From the NCBI GenBank assembly GCA_964017155.1, contig OZ024867.1, positions 9,730,025 through 9,794,024 on the forward strand: a DNA stretch of 64,000 bases, written 5' to 3'. Below are positions 22,726 through 33,838 of the stretch, in pieces. Each line of letters begins with the position of its first letter. Position 1 is the first letter of the stretch. The notes under the pieces are model-generated. The model was not told the origin of the DNA, did no database searches, and worked only from the letters and a program-made list of their open reading frames with translations. Source of the DNA: Oasisia sp. SBJ-2009 (taxonomy: Eukaryota > Annelida > Polychaeta > Sabellida > Siboglinidae). A program made the translations under genes and the position numbers.

Positions 22726-23520
22726 ACAACAATGACTTTAATAATACATGTAATTATTAGACTAGACAACAATGATTTTAATAACTAGACTATTTTCAAT
22801 GTTCGAAAAGTTGGCTAATATTTACCATTTGAGCCTCAGGTTGTTACTTAGAATTTATGTATTTTTTCCAAAATTTCCAAAATAGTGTCATGCATTATAT
22901 ATATCTTATTATAAGTTGTCCCATTAGATTCCTTGTCTGTGAAAATGTATGTTTAGACACCAAAATCAAAAGCCTAAGATGCTTAGAAGCCGAGATATTG
23001 CAACATGTGAGCAAAAAATAGTCACCATTTTGAAAATCCAAGATGGCCGCCATAGTGTTTAGAAAAAATGTAAACATTACTTTTCAGGTTCAGTAGGTCG
23101 TAATCTTTCCAAAAATGTATAGTTTTGCAAATCTCCAAAAAAATTGTACGAAAAAATTAATCTGTATATAGTGAACTAGACTAGAAATACATTTTGGTCA
23201 TTTGTTTAGTAAACATTGTGATTTATACTGTCTTGCATTAAATGTGGTGCATTGAAAGTTGTGTCATTAGATTCCTTGTCTCTGAAAAATTTATATTTAG
23301 ACACCAAAATCAAAAGCCTAAGATGCTTAGAAGGCGAGATATTGCAAAATGTGAGCAAAAAAATAGTCGCCATTTTGAAAATCCAAGATGGCCACCATAG
23401 AGTGTTTAGAAATCATGTAAACATTACTTTTCAGGTTCAGTAGGTCGTAATCTTTCCAAAAATGTATAGTTTTGCAAATCTCCAAAAAAATTGAACGAAA
23501 TTACACAAGGAACTGGACTA
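22684..23520 (-). repeat. doubled right arm of element B copy 2
   Basis: First arm 22684-23183 ends GTGAACTAGACTA; second, partial arm 23184-23520 ends GGAACTGGACTA. Both contain the CCAAGATGGCC motif. Confidence 0.75.
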
Positions 23521-24420
23521 TGAGTTTAAATTATGTCACGTGTGTATTTTAGTCCATTTCACATCATAAAACACATTTCAAGTTTCTCAACTGGCTTAAC
23601 AGTTAACATCCATGTGTCCACCAAAAATGTGTGACTGGCAAAAATGTTATCCTACCTAAGGCCCTAATCCTGCATAAAGCCCTGAACTAAGGTATACAGT
23701 TGATTATAAGCAATTAAATGTGAAAACTATTAAAGACACTTTTCCACTGCCTTTGATCAAAGAATATACCGATAACTTGGCAGATAACCTGTGGTTTCAC
23801 ACACTAGACCCTGCAAGTGGCTATTGGCAAATCATGGTAGATGAACACGACAGTCACAAAACAGTGTTCCTTATCAAATACAGTCTCTTTGAACATATCA
23901 GAATGGCCTAGGGATTATGCAATGCACCTGCCACATTCCAAAGGGTTAAGAATCTTGTCCTACTCTCGCGTGCAACAAAGTACTGGTATACTTAGATGAC
24001 GTAATTGTATTAGGAAGGAGCTTTGAGGAGTCCCTCGAAAACTTGGAAGTCATTCTCTAGAGATTTGAGCCGAACAGTTTAAAACTGAAACCAAAGAAAT
24101 GTTACTAGTTTAGCAGAGATTTGCCTCCTTGGATGTATAGTGACCCACGAGGGTGTTTCCATCACTAATGCCCATATCATGAGTGTACTAAACTAGCCAC
24201 GACCAAGGAATGCATTGCAAGTGAGTAAGTTCACAACTACATGGGGAATTTATTCAGGGATTATCTGAAAAAACGAAATATTGAAGAAATCAAAAGAACC
24301 ATTTGAATGGACTGATTCGTGTGAAACTAACTTTAGGTATGAGATTAGATTTCATACTGATCTTTACGCGAGGTGGCAGCACTACTGATACTGGAGTAGA
24401 AAGGAAGATCGACTGAAACC
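23521..24420 (+). pseudogene. Ty3/gypsy reverse transcriptase relic, copy 2
   Basis: From 23720 the frame reads DTFPLPLIKEYTDNLADNLW, then FHTLDPASGYWQIMVDEHDS, and stops after HIRMA (TAG). The LDPASGYWQ motif is intact here, whereas copies 1 and 3 have LHPASGYWQ. Confidence 0.75.
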
Positions 24421-24654
24421 AGTTCAAGGTCCATATGTTAAATAGGCATCGGATATGAATAGCCAATCAGCGGACGGCAGACGTATGCGCGAACTTTTGC
24501 AGCATACAAAGAAACCAGACCTTTAACACTGTCAGTTAATATCTGGTTTATTTGCGCTTAAGTGTTTCACGTTCACGACCGAGTCAGCTCCGTGGGGACA
24601 GTCAACGCAGTATTGAGTATACTTCATTATTGTTTAATAGTTGACCATGTTCTT

Positions 24655-24861
24655 ATATTGAATATATTGTTCATGGCTCCAATAATGGTTTATTGTAGTA
24701 TAATTTAACTTACTTTGGAGCTTAATTGTCGAAGATGAGTGAACAAGGCTCGTAGATGACGGGTCGAAACGTCGCACTCATCTTCGACAATTAACCTCCA
24801 AGGTAAGTTAAATTATACTACAATAAACCATTCTTGGAGCCATGAACAATATATTCAATAT
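24655..24861. repeat. long palindrome upstream of the Penelope-like element, copy 2
   Basis: Same arms and loop as 12882-13088; the right arm here has CATCTTCGACAATTAACC, matching its partner slightly better than copy 1. Confidence 0.85.
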
Positions 24862-24916
24862 CGTTCTTCGATAACATGGACGAGAGGTCTTAAAACTACT
24901 CAGATCGGCAATTACG

Positions 24917-26243
24917 ATGGTAAGAAAGGTCGCCCGATGGAAAAATCACAAACGATTTAATGTAAGATGCAGTCGATATAAAATCACCCCGTCAAACATA
25001 AGCATGACTACGAACGTAACTGGCGTAAGAGCACAGCACATCGTAAAGAAAGCAGAATTACAACTTCTCGGAGTACGCATACTGCAGTGTACAGACACGA
25101 TTAAGAAACTGAACGAAACCCTAACAACAGATAAACAACAGCTGGAGGCCGTCTTGAACAGTGACGATATGGCGGAAACGGAACGGTTCCTCATGGCTGC
25201 GCAGAGACACACATTTGAGGAAACTAGATCACGACAACAAAGTATGTTCGAGAGACTTTACAACAAATCTCAAATAAGAAAGAAGTGACAGACACCGACA
25301 TAGACACTAACAGGTGGGTAATGAACCTGAGCGATCGGCAGATCAGTGATGAAAAACAATCTATACTTAGTAAAGGTTTAAACTTTGCCATTACTTCGAC
25401 TACCTTCCCGGTCGAAGAAATCATAGCCAGTACTGAGGTAGTCGTGAAATATATGACAGAGACCACGGCAGAAGAACTCAGAGGGGAGGTTGTACGTACC
25501 ATCAAACGAGCTAAACTCCTGAAATCAGTAAGGGGGAGAGGGTAGCTCTACAGGCACTGAAAAAAGACAACTCCATCATCATACTCCCTGCAGACAAAGG
25601 TAGAGCCACGGTAATCATGTATACTACCGAATATAGAGAAAACGACCGACACAGTGGGGGATATGAACACATACACCAGACTTAGCAAAGACCCCATACA
25701 TAACTATAAGAACAGAATGATCAACATCCTAAGGTAGAGGAAGAGAAATTGGATCCATCTCAGACAAACTCTACTGGAAGCTATGCCCAGAGTCGGAAGA
25801 ACACCCAAAATTGTATGGGACACCTAAGATACACAAAAACAACAAACCCCTTAGGTGTATAGTATCCAGTTGTGGCAGTATTACATACAATGCAGCCAAA
25901 TACCTGGCTAGCATACTCATCCCCATTGTGGGTAAGAACTGTCACAGCATCAAACATACCAAGTAACTAGTCAACAAGCTAAGAGGCCTGGAAATACCAC
26001 CTGCACGCAAACTTGTGTCATATGATGTCACAGCACTCTTCACCATTGTTCCAGTGGATAAGGCACTGGAAGTCATCACAGAGAGACTACATGAAGGTGA
26101 CACCCTAACCAGCCGCACGGAAATGACAATCCCACAGATAGTTGAGCTCCTCGACTTCTGTCTGAATACTTAGAACTGGCTACATCTTTTTTTAGGTAAT
26201 AGCATCAGTCTTGGTTTCCAGAGGGCACAGTTGTAATATGCCG
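24917..26243 (+). pseudogene. Penelope-like element ORF, copy 2
   Basis: Near-identical to 13144-14470, with the same stops and frame breaks. Differences include WENHKRF to WKNHKRF and a Leu-to-Phe change near residue 93. Reverse transcriptase motifs KPLRCIVSS and SYDVTALFT are present; the domain is truncated after LLDFCLNT. Confidence 0.8.
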
Positions 26244-26252
26244 TGACTAAAC

Positions 26253-26453
26253 ATGGGCGACAACGAGGAAGAAGAACACACCGGAACAATCTCATATGTG
26301 ACACAGTGTGGACGTCAGGGGCTTAATTGTGAGATGATATACCTGGGATGTTTCTGTGGTGGAGCCAGAGGTTTGCTTGGGGTGTTTATGTTGCACTACA
26401 TTGATGGCATAGAACACCTCAGCAGCTTCGGGTCCATCCAAGTGAAGCGATGA
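26253..26453 (+). CDS. small unknown ORF, copy 2
   Basis: Second copy of the acidic 66-codon frame (MGDNEEEEHTG), with one residue changed near the end. Its stop overlaps the next start as ATGA. Confidence 0.3.
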   Translation: MGDNEEEEHTGTISYVTQCGRQGLNCEMIYLGCFCGGARGLLGVFMLHYIDGIEHLSSFGSIQVKR

Positions 26454-26623
26454 TATCCATGTTGTTAATTGTCGCCTTATTTCTCATAATTTGCCTTGTG
26501 TGCATACGTTACATGGTTGACAAAAAGACAAAGCGCAGTATCATAGCAATGATGCTTGTTTTCGCTGCAACAATGATCATTGACACAGCTGTTGGGGGAT
26601 TGACACAGCTGTTGGAGGATTGA
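26450..26623 (+). CDS. small two-helix membrane-type ORF running into the minisatellite, copy 2
   Basis: 57 codons. Substitutions relative to copy 1 are Arg4Met, Thr7Ile and Phe10Leu plus silent changes, all keeping the first hydrophobic segment hydrophobic. The tail IIDTAVGGLTQLLED is made by minisatellite units. Confidence 0.3.
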   Translation: MISMLLIVALFLIICLVCIRYMVDKKTKRSIIAMMLVFAATMIIDTAVGGLTQLLED

Positions 26624-26730
26624 CACAGCTGTTAGAGGATTCACACAGCTGTTGGAGGCTTGACACAGCTGTTGGAGGATTGACACAGCTGTTGGGGGAT
26701 TGACACAGCTGTTGGAGGATTGACACAGCT
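26579..26730. repeat. 20-bp minisatellite, array 5 (short)
   Basis: Seven to eight units following GCTGCAACAATGATCATTGAC. Cut off at GACACAGCTACCACCCCGG, where unrelated sequence begins. Confidence 0.95.
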
Positions 26731-26770
26731 ACCACCCCGGAATAAAGTCAGTTTGTTGTCAAGCACTGCC

Positions 26771-26823
26771 AGACCAGTTACAACACACACACCACACACC
26801 ACACCCAAACACACCCAAACACA

Positions 26824-26891
<68 letters not shown>

Positions 26892-26898
26892 CACACAT
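26771..26898. repeat. (ACGC)n/(CA)n compound microsatellite
   Basis: ACACAC and CACCACAC variants, then about 15 perfect ACGC units and a CA run. No gene in 26731-26995. Confidence 0.95.
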
Positions 26899-26995
26899 TC
26901 AGTCAGTGGTTAATTGTAGCAGTGCTTGACTGGTGTTGAACAGCAACAAGCAATGTTTGTAGACACTTGCGAGTGTGACTTTTTGAGTTATGCAG

Positions 26996-29264
26996 TCTGC
27001 TTACCAGTCAAATTTGGCACACTGTTTTGGATATTGGCAAGTAAACATGAGGACATACAGTTTGCAACATGGATGATGTAATGTTAATGTGCAATATTCC
27101 AGTGAATCACAGTTTGTGATTTGTTGATTCATTCTGAATTTTCTTTGTAGTGAAAGTTTGTACAATAAAGTATTAATATACTATTAGTATTATGTTTCCT
27201 CATTTCTAGATGTTAGAGATATTTCATTTCAGAATGCAGTGAAGCTTCCTAATCTTCTGTTTACTAGGAAGCATGTTTTTAATGCAGAAGCTCCCAGTTT
27301 ATTTAAATATAAAAAATAAAATAACTCTGATCTGACAACCCATCAACAACGCTGAAGTCCGCGCTGAGAGATGTGCACAGTCACAAGTGGGCTCACCTAC
27401 AGACATGTGCCATATCTAGCGACAGCTTTCTTGGGTTCGTTCGAGTGCCATCCGCTGATATAGTCCAGGACCGTAACCGTGCGTCCATGTTGGAAGAAAT
27501 TGTTAACCTTCTCCGCGAACAGCAGGTGTTACCAACCGTCTTAAATAGCGTGACTATTAAAACTATTAAATTAATGTCACTGTCAGTTTATATGAATGTT
27601 TTGCTCACAAGATGGCACCACCATAAAATTGATTTCCCACTGATACATGAATGGTGATCATGGACCAAAACCCACCAGGGTTTTGTGCAGGATCAAATTG
27701 TTTCCGGTCCAAATAATCCTCGATGATTTCAGTTTACATGCCCATGTGTATGCACACGCACACGCAAACAAGCTTGGGCAAAATTAACCTAAATTATTAG
27801 CTTTCTCTACCACCTTGCCCATAATTTTTCTAGGGGAACGCTGCACATAATGAAATATTGTGTGACATAAGGTGCATTCACACTGTTCAATATGGTTCAA
27901 ATGTTGAAAGCAATTTGGTTGAAGAGACCAAATTGCCTAGCATGAACACGGGATTGAACGCAAGCAGCGTCGAATTTGACAGTTGCTTTCGACGTTGAAA
28001 GGAATACAACATGTTATATCTTTTTTCAAGATTGTTTTCAACCAGCCTCTTTTTGAATTAAGTGGACCAATCAAAATCACGCAGTTCCAATGATTATGAT
28101 GTTACGCAATGAGCATCAAATTTGGCACACTGTTTTGGATATTGGCAAGTAAACATGAGGACATATAGTTTGCAACATTGAGGATGTAATGTTAATGTGC
28201 AATATTCCAGTGAATCACTGTTTGTGATTTATTGATTCATTCTGAATTTTCTTTGTAGTGAAAGTTTGTACAATAAAAGTATTAATATACTATTAGTATT
28301 ATGTTTCCTCATTTCTAGATGTTAGAGGTATTTCATTTCAGAATGCGGTGAAGCTTCCAAATCTTCTGTTTATTAGGAAACAAGTTTTTAATTCAGAAGC
28401 TCCCAGTTTATTTAAATATAAAAAATAAAATTAATCTGATTTAAGTTAAAAAATACGCTTTAAAGAATAAATGCCCTTTTTTATTAATAACAAAATCCCA
28501 TTTTTTATTAATTAAAAAATCCCAATTTTTTAAAACCCTGACCACTGGGATAGAAAACATCACTAAAATGTGAAACAAGTATTTAGCTTGTGACACCAAC
28601 AGATTTTCTTTTTAAATTGTACTTATTGGTGTGCAATCATATGTGTAAAAAAGTTACAACTTTATAAGCTTGACAAATACTGCAAAGCAGCAGGTAAAAC
28701 CAAATGTCACATGTAATGATGAAGACTGGATTTCAGTAAAGGTTTGGATGTTTTTTAACCTAGGATTACCCTCGAAGAATTCGACCCATGCTGGACAACC
28801 TACTGCAATGAAGCAAAAGAAACGAAAGTTACGAAAGAAACATGAATACCAGATGCAATACTCAGGTAATGTTCACAGGGTAGTAGCCAGGCTAAGCCAG
28901 CAGTTGGTTCTATAAGTGATGGGTTTGTTTTACATCCAACTTACCCTTGGTGTTTAATTGGCTCATTCTGAAGGCCCAAAAACTGGGTTTTTTTAAAATA
29001 AAAACTAAACAATTGTAGCTATTGTCACATAGCCTTAATAATGAGTTAACATGATGTCACGTGTGTATTTTAGTCCATTTCACATCATAAAACACATTTC
29101 AAGTTTCTCAACTGGCTTAGCAGTTAACATCCATGTGTCCACCAAAAATGTGTGACTGGCAAAAATGTTATCCTACCTAAGGCCCTAATCCTGCATAAAG
29201 CCTTGAACTAAGGTATACAGTTGATTATAAGCAATTAAATGTGTAAACTATTAAAGACACTTTT
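26996..29264. repeat. third, partial copy of block Q without element B
   Basis: 26996-27325 and 28110-28440 both match 7149-7460. 27330-28110 matches the P/Q interspersed block. 28640-29044 matches 7706-8084, then runs straight into sequence matching 11748 onward. Two partly overlapping copies of the same block again show local duplication. Confidence 0.8.
29041..29044. other. unoccupied insertion site of element B
   Basis: AGCCTTAATAATGAGTTAAC here corresponds to AGCCTTAATAATGA (8071-8084) joined to the sequence after 11750. One TGA is present where the filled locus has two, one on each side. Confidence 0.85.
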
Positions 29265-29850
29265 CCACTGCCTTTGATCAAAGAATATACCGATAACTTG
29301 GCAGATAACCTGTGGTTTCACACACTACACCCTGCAAGTGGCTATTGGCAAATCATGGTAGATGAACACGACAGTCATAAGACAGCATTCCTTACCAAAT
29401 ACAGTCTCTTTGAACATATCAGAATGGCCCAGGGATTATGCAATGCACGTGCCACATTCCAAAGGGTTATGAATCTTGTCCTACTCTGTCTCGCATGCAA
29501 CAAGATACTGGTATGCCTAGATGACGTAATTGTATTAGGAAGGAGCTTCGAGAAGTCCCTCGAAAACTTGGAAGTCTTTTTCTAGAGATTTGAGGTGAAC
29601 AGTTTAAAACTGAAACCCAAAACACATTATTTGTTAAGCAGAGATTTGCCTCCTTGGATGTATAGTGAGTGTCCCACGAGGGTGTTTCCATCACTAATGA
29701 CCATATCATGAGTGTACTAAACTAGCCACGACCAAGGAATGCATTGCAAGTGAGTAAGTTCACAACTACAGGGGGAATTTATTCAGGGATTATCTGAAAA
29801 AAGAAATATTGAAGAAACCAAAAGAACCATTTGAAATGGACTGATTCGTG
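29265..29850 (+). pseudogene. Ty3/gypsy reverse transcriptase relic, copy 3 (longest frame)
   Basis: A 103-codon frame (29274-29585) reads LADNLWFHTLHPASGYWQIM, then FEHIRMAQGLCNARATFQRV, then ILVCLDDVIVLGRSFE. The CLDDV block corresponds to the (Y/F)xDD catalytic motif of Ty3/gypsy reverse transcriptase. The stop seen after HIRMA in the other copies is CAG here. Past 29590 the frame is broken. Confidence 0.8.
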
Positions 29851-30189
29851 TGAAATTAAATTTAGGTATGAGATTAGATTTCATACTGATCTTTACGCGA
29901 GGTGGCAGCACTACTGATACTGGTCGCCCTGTAGTAGGAAGACGGACTTTAACCAGTTCAAGGTCCATATGTTAATTAGGCATCGGAGATGAATTTAGCC
30001 AATCAGCGGGACCCAGTCCAGTGCGGACTTCATGGCCATCCCCTTCTGCGCTCCTGGCAGAACAGCTTCTGGTCAGGTAGATGGCGCCACTGTGCCTCCA
30101 TGGCCTATGATGCAGGGGCTCTCATCACATGGTGAGCAGGGGTTGGGGCCGTGATAGACGGCCTCCCACAAAAAAAGCGGGAGAGAATT
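29851..30189. other. no gene recognised; GC-richer patch
   Basis: 29980-30170 is richer in G+C than its surroundings. No convincing reading frame. It marks the end of the Q-like homology. Confidence 0.3.
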
Positions 30190-31200
30190 TTAGTGAGGGC
30201 TCTTAATGTAATAAATTTTCACATCTGGACAAAAGCATGATATTTGGCACAGATGACCTCCATGCCATATTATTTCATAATGTTGATGGAAGCAACCTGA
30301 GATTTTGATGCTTCCACCATTTTTTGCAATATTCAAAATGGCTGCCATCGAAAAAACAACACTTGCTTTTCCATATTTCGTGAACAGTTTCACATAAAAC
30401 ATTAACATTAGGCTTAATTTATACATATACAGGTACCATAATTTCAAATATGGTATATTTGGACTTATCCGACATTCACATCCGCCATTTTTAAAGATGG
30501 TGGCCGTATTCACCAATGTTGCTATATCTGATATGGTGGGGTTGGACGCAAGACGTGAACACGAAACTCTGGGTGCCATTCTGGACTGTTCTAGACGACG
30601 CCAGCAAAGCTTGTACTCTCCTCCACCACTGTGGATGTGGAAAGGCGTGCAGAGGAAACTGCAAATGTGCCAGAGCAGGAATCAAGTGCACTATTCTGTG
30701 TAACTGTGAAGGCGGGTGCATCAACAACGATAGAGTGTAAGCTATGCGATCCTACAAATACGGACATCTGTGACTGATGTTACGCCCTACGTCATGATCT
30801 GAAGGATATTCTTTTCACCAATTTGAATTAAACTTCATGTTTTCTACCACAACATATTTATGTTTAAACTTTATAATTATCATAATGTGACATGCATTGC
30901 CTACATCATATTCCATGACAGAGTCAGCACCACTTGCGCTGTACATGTAGCTTTGATATCGATTATAGGTGGTAAAGTTCACAGGATATAGCGACATTAG
31001 CTTTGAGGGCCACCATCTTGGAAAATGGCGAATGTAAATGTCGGTCAAGGTCAAAAAGTAAAATATTTAAAATAGCTATCCCAGCATACGTATATTTTGA
31101 CAAAACCGTCCATATAACATCCCTCCAAATAAATTGTTTAAAAAATATGTAAGCAATTCGATTTTACATGCGCCATTTTATTAAATGGCGGCTGTGAAGG
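30190..31200 (+). pseudogene. third Academ-like relic: CXC (tesmin-type) tail with ATGGCGGC-rich flanks
   Basis: The frame around 30516-30740 reads GWTQDVNTKLWVPFWTVLDD, then HCGCGKACRGNCKCARAGIK and CTILCNCEGGCINND. This matches the CXC tail of element A (YGWVNDD ... CGC ... CTIFCICYNQGCCN) in order and spacing. The nuclease part is missing. Flanks carry AAATGGCTGCCAT, AAGATGGTGGCCG, GCCACCATCTTGG and AAATGGCGGC, as in the arms of A and B. Ends and direct repeats could not be located. Confidence 0.55.
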
Positions 31201-31565
31201 TCACATACCAGTTCAAAAGACTCCTTAAAACTTATTTATTCAAAAGAGCTTTTCACTCATGAACACTGAACACTGACGGACGTTTTAAGTTTTTAGGATT
31301 TACTTATTTATTTATTTATTATTCAGAGCCGTTTTTTGTATTTTTACAATCATAATATGTACTATTATTATTATTATAAGTATTTTTTTTATTATTATTA
31401 GCATGTGTATTTTTATGAAAATTTATTTCAATATTTGATGCCATGTTTTATGATTTTTTTACTTTTAGTCTCTTTCTATGATATGTTGTAACAGCGCCTT
31501 CGAACATGGTAACTTGGATTTATGGCGCTATATAAATGCTTTTATTATTATTATTATTATGTGTG
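31201..31565 (+). mobile_element. LINE 3' end
   Basis: Starts with codons for FKRLLKTYLFKRAFHS and a stop, a tail common in invertebrate LINE ORF2. Then AT-rich sequence, ACAGCGCCTTCGAACATGG, TGGCGCTATATAAATGC and a terminal (ATT)n run at about 31540-31560. This arrangement is common at LINE 3' ends. Confidence 0.6.
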
Positions 31566-31736
31566 TGGCATCTACATTCAAGCAATTTTTGGTAACAGTT
31601 AACAGTAATAAATGTTTCAACCTCATATGTTGTGATATCACAAATGAATGATAATATTGAGAAATTATTAATCTTCAATTATGTAATAACATGCAGTAGG
31701 TGTTATTTGTTAAGTAATCATTAAACTGACATTTAG

Positions 31737-31851
31737 GAGGAGGACCCCACAACCACCCCTAACGAAAATGGAGGAGATGGTGGAGGAAATTGTGGGCATT
31801 GGGAACAGTGTCATCAGTGGAATTGTTGGTGGTGTTGACACCAGCAGTGTA
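31737..31851 (+). CDS. candidate internal exon, unknown protein
   Basis: Bounded by CTGACATTTAG on the left and GTGAGTGTTC on the right. One open frame reads MEEMVEEIVGIGNSVISGIV preceded by PQPPLTK. The splice sites look normal but no partner exon is assured. It lies downstream of the CXC relic. Confidence 0.25.
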
Positions 31852-32123
31852 CAGTGAGTGTTCTTCTCATGTGCAAACATACTGGAAATTAATTGTTGTA
31901 TTGGACATCAGTTATTAAATATTACATTACACAATGTAACATATGATAGTTGTAAGGCATACATTTGAGAATTTCATTGTTATCACAAAGGTACACATAC
32001 TATCAGTACAAATAATTCACTTTGTGCTTTGGTAACACATCATATTACATAGTTTATTATAAGTATACTCAATAATTAATTTGTTTAGTAAAATTGGATA
32101 TTATTTTAAAATATTGTTTTTAA

Positions 32124-32420
32124 TTGGCACATAATGCAATATTGTGTGACTTAAGGTGCATTCACACTGTTCAATCTGCATTGAACGTTGAAAGCAATTT
32201 GGTTGAAAATGCCATGTGTGAACACGGGATTGAAAACAAGCAGCTGTCAAGTTCGACGGTTGCTTTCGATGTTGAAAGGAATAGAACATGTTTTATCTTT
32301 TTTCAAGGTTGCTTTCAACCAGCCTCTTTTTGAATTAAGTGAACCAACCAAACAAATCACGCAATTCCAAGGAGTATTAATCCACAATGGCCTTGCTGAA
32401 GCAAAGTGATGAGCATACAG
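32124..32420. repeat. TTCACACTG interspersed element upstream of zinc-finger copy 3
   Basis: Matches 2015-2300 from CACATAATGCAATATTGTG to TTATAGAATGTTTCC. Confidence 0.6.
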
Positions 32421-32652
32421 CACCATTTATAGAATGTTTCCATGGTTTTAACTGTTTGTGGAACATTTCACTCGAGTCATATCACAAGAAAGAAGTAAAA
32501 AGAGCTGCTCTTTGATCCATTGCGCTTCGAATGGACACGAACCATGAGAAGGAAATGACAGGTGAGTTACAAATGTGACAGAGTCTGGCGAACTCACAGT
32601 TAACTCGTCTGAATTATTAGTGCCTTTCTGAAATGGTTTTACCACCTTTTTA

Positions 32653-33066
32653 ATGTGTATGTTTGTAAATAAACCGTGTACAAAACCAGAAGAAGAAATA
32701 TGCATTGAAGTTTATGCAGGGTGGGTTGCCGATCTGACCTGGATCAGCCGTAGCGACAGAGGAGTGTCACACGCTTTTTGCTGTGTGTGCAACTCGCATT
32801 TCTGTGTTGCCGCTGGTGGGAAACATGACGCCTTTCACCATGCTACAAGATCTCTCTATCGAACGGCTCAGAGAAACGATCGAGTGACATTGTTTTTCGT
32901 TAACTCGAAGGACCAGGAGATAACAAAGCGTGTCATTGTAATCGAGACTTTGTTCGCCAACATGGACACTGAACACAACCTTTCCTTTCAGCTCATGGAT
33001 CACTTCACAACAGTCGTGAAGGATATGTTTCTCAATAGTGAAACAGCGAAAAAGTTCTCCTTGTAA
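32653..33066 (+). pseudogene. hAT/ZNF862-like zinc-finger N-terminus, copy 3
   Basis: KPCTKPEEEICIEVYAGWVA, then TWISRSDRGVSHAFCCVCNS and HFCVAAGGKHDAFHHATR. The finger keeps C-x2-C (CCVC), which copies 1 and 2 have lost. Relative to them, about 190 bp upstream of the coding start is absent: TTTGTAAATAAA joins directly to CCGTGTACAAA. The frame ends at ETAKKFSL, without the dimerisation or catalytic domain. Confidence 0.6.
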
Positions 33067-33509
33067 TTATTACGACCACTGCATTACCATTTCGACTCAC
33101 AGCACGGAAATTGTTTGCACGACACCAACATCATCTCTTAGAGGTATATGTTGTAAGTATATCTCCAGAAATGTATTTCTTTAAACAATTAATTTGCACC
33201 AGTGAATTTCTATGTATGTGTGTCAAATGTTCATCATTATGTGGCTCAGTAACTAGAGCTTCAGACTTTCAACTAAGACAAAAAGCTGGGACAGATTTAT
33301 CTATTTCACATTGCTCCAGTACTTTTAGTTGTACGAATGATTACCTAGATATAGACAGTGGTTGATTGTAGTGTATGACTGAATAGTCTTCACACATTAA
33401 TTGCAGCTGAATGCTTCCAAAAGAAGTCAAGATGGTATTTGATAGTAAAGCTAAGGACTGGATACTGAAACTTACCTTTCCCTTTTGTAAATGACCTTCT
33501 TACTTTCAG

Positions 33510-33563
33510 ATTATGTGCCTGATTCTGAATCTATGCCGGGATCAGAGGAGTTTCTCCCAATTG
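33510..33563 (+). CDS. candidate mini-exon 1 (54 nt)
   Basis: TTACTTTCAG precedes it and GTTTGT follows. It encodes DYVPDSESMPGSEEFLPIG (last codon split) and is 54 nt, so it keeps frame. Near-duplicate of 33791-33838. No match recognised. Confidence 0.35.
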
Positions 33564-33790
33564 GTTTGTGATCAAATTGTGTCATTATTTAGATTAATTT
33601 CCATTCAATGCACACGACATATGCTAGAGAATGTCTATGTAATGACAACCCTGGATTACAGGGATGGAGATTACAGAATTTCAGACAAACAATTTGCATG
33701 GTGACAACATTTCTGATGTGTCCTCATAACAATATGTCGTATTTTCATTATTACGTTTTATTTCTATTTATAATTGCTTCTTACTCTCAG

Positions 33791-33838
33791 ATGATGTGCC
33801 TGAGTCTATGCCAGGATCGGAGGAGTTTCTCCCAATTG
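33791..33838 (+). CDS. candidate mini-exon 2 (48 nt), tandem duplicate
   Basis: TTACTCTCAG precedes it and GTATGT follows. It encodes DDVPESMPGSEEFLPIG. The flanking introns are alike too (GTGATCAAATTGTGTCATT on both), so exon and intron were copied together. Confidence 0.35.

Larger units (their letters stand above)
20817..23520 (+). mobile_element. element B copy 2, left end deleted
   Basis: The left arm starts only at TTGGAAATTTTGG, joined to flanking sequence by the same deletion seen in the second tandem segment of copy 1. The right side is complete with both right arms (22684-23183, 23184-23520) and ends GGAACTGGACTA at 23520, followed by TGAG. Confidence 0.75.
19168..26578. repeat. 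segmental duplicate of block Q
   Basis: Collinear with 6441-14805; from the element B gene onward the offset is 11772-11773. It lacks the extra tandem segment 7257-8590 of copy 1, so element B's left end is missing here. Confidence 0.92.

Noticed and set aside
33241..33310. tRNA-derived SINE (GTGGCTCAGTAACTAGAGC)
   Set aside because: Resembles an A-box region, but no B-box (GGTTCGANTCC) follows; too weak to call.
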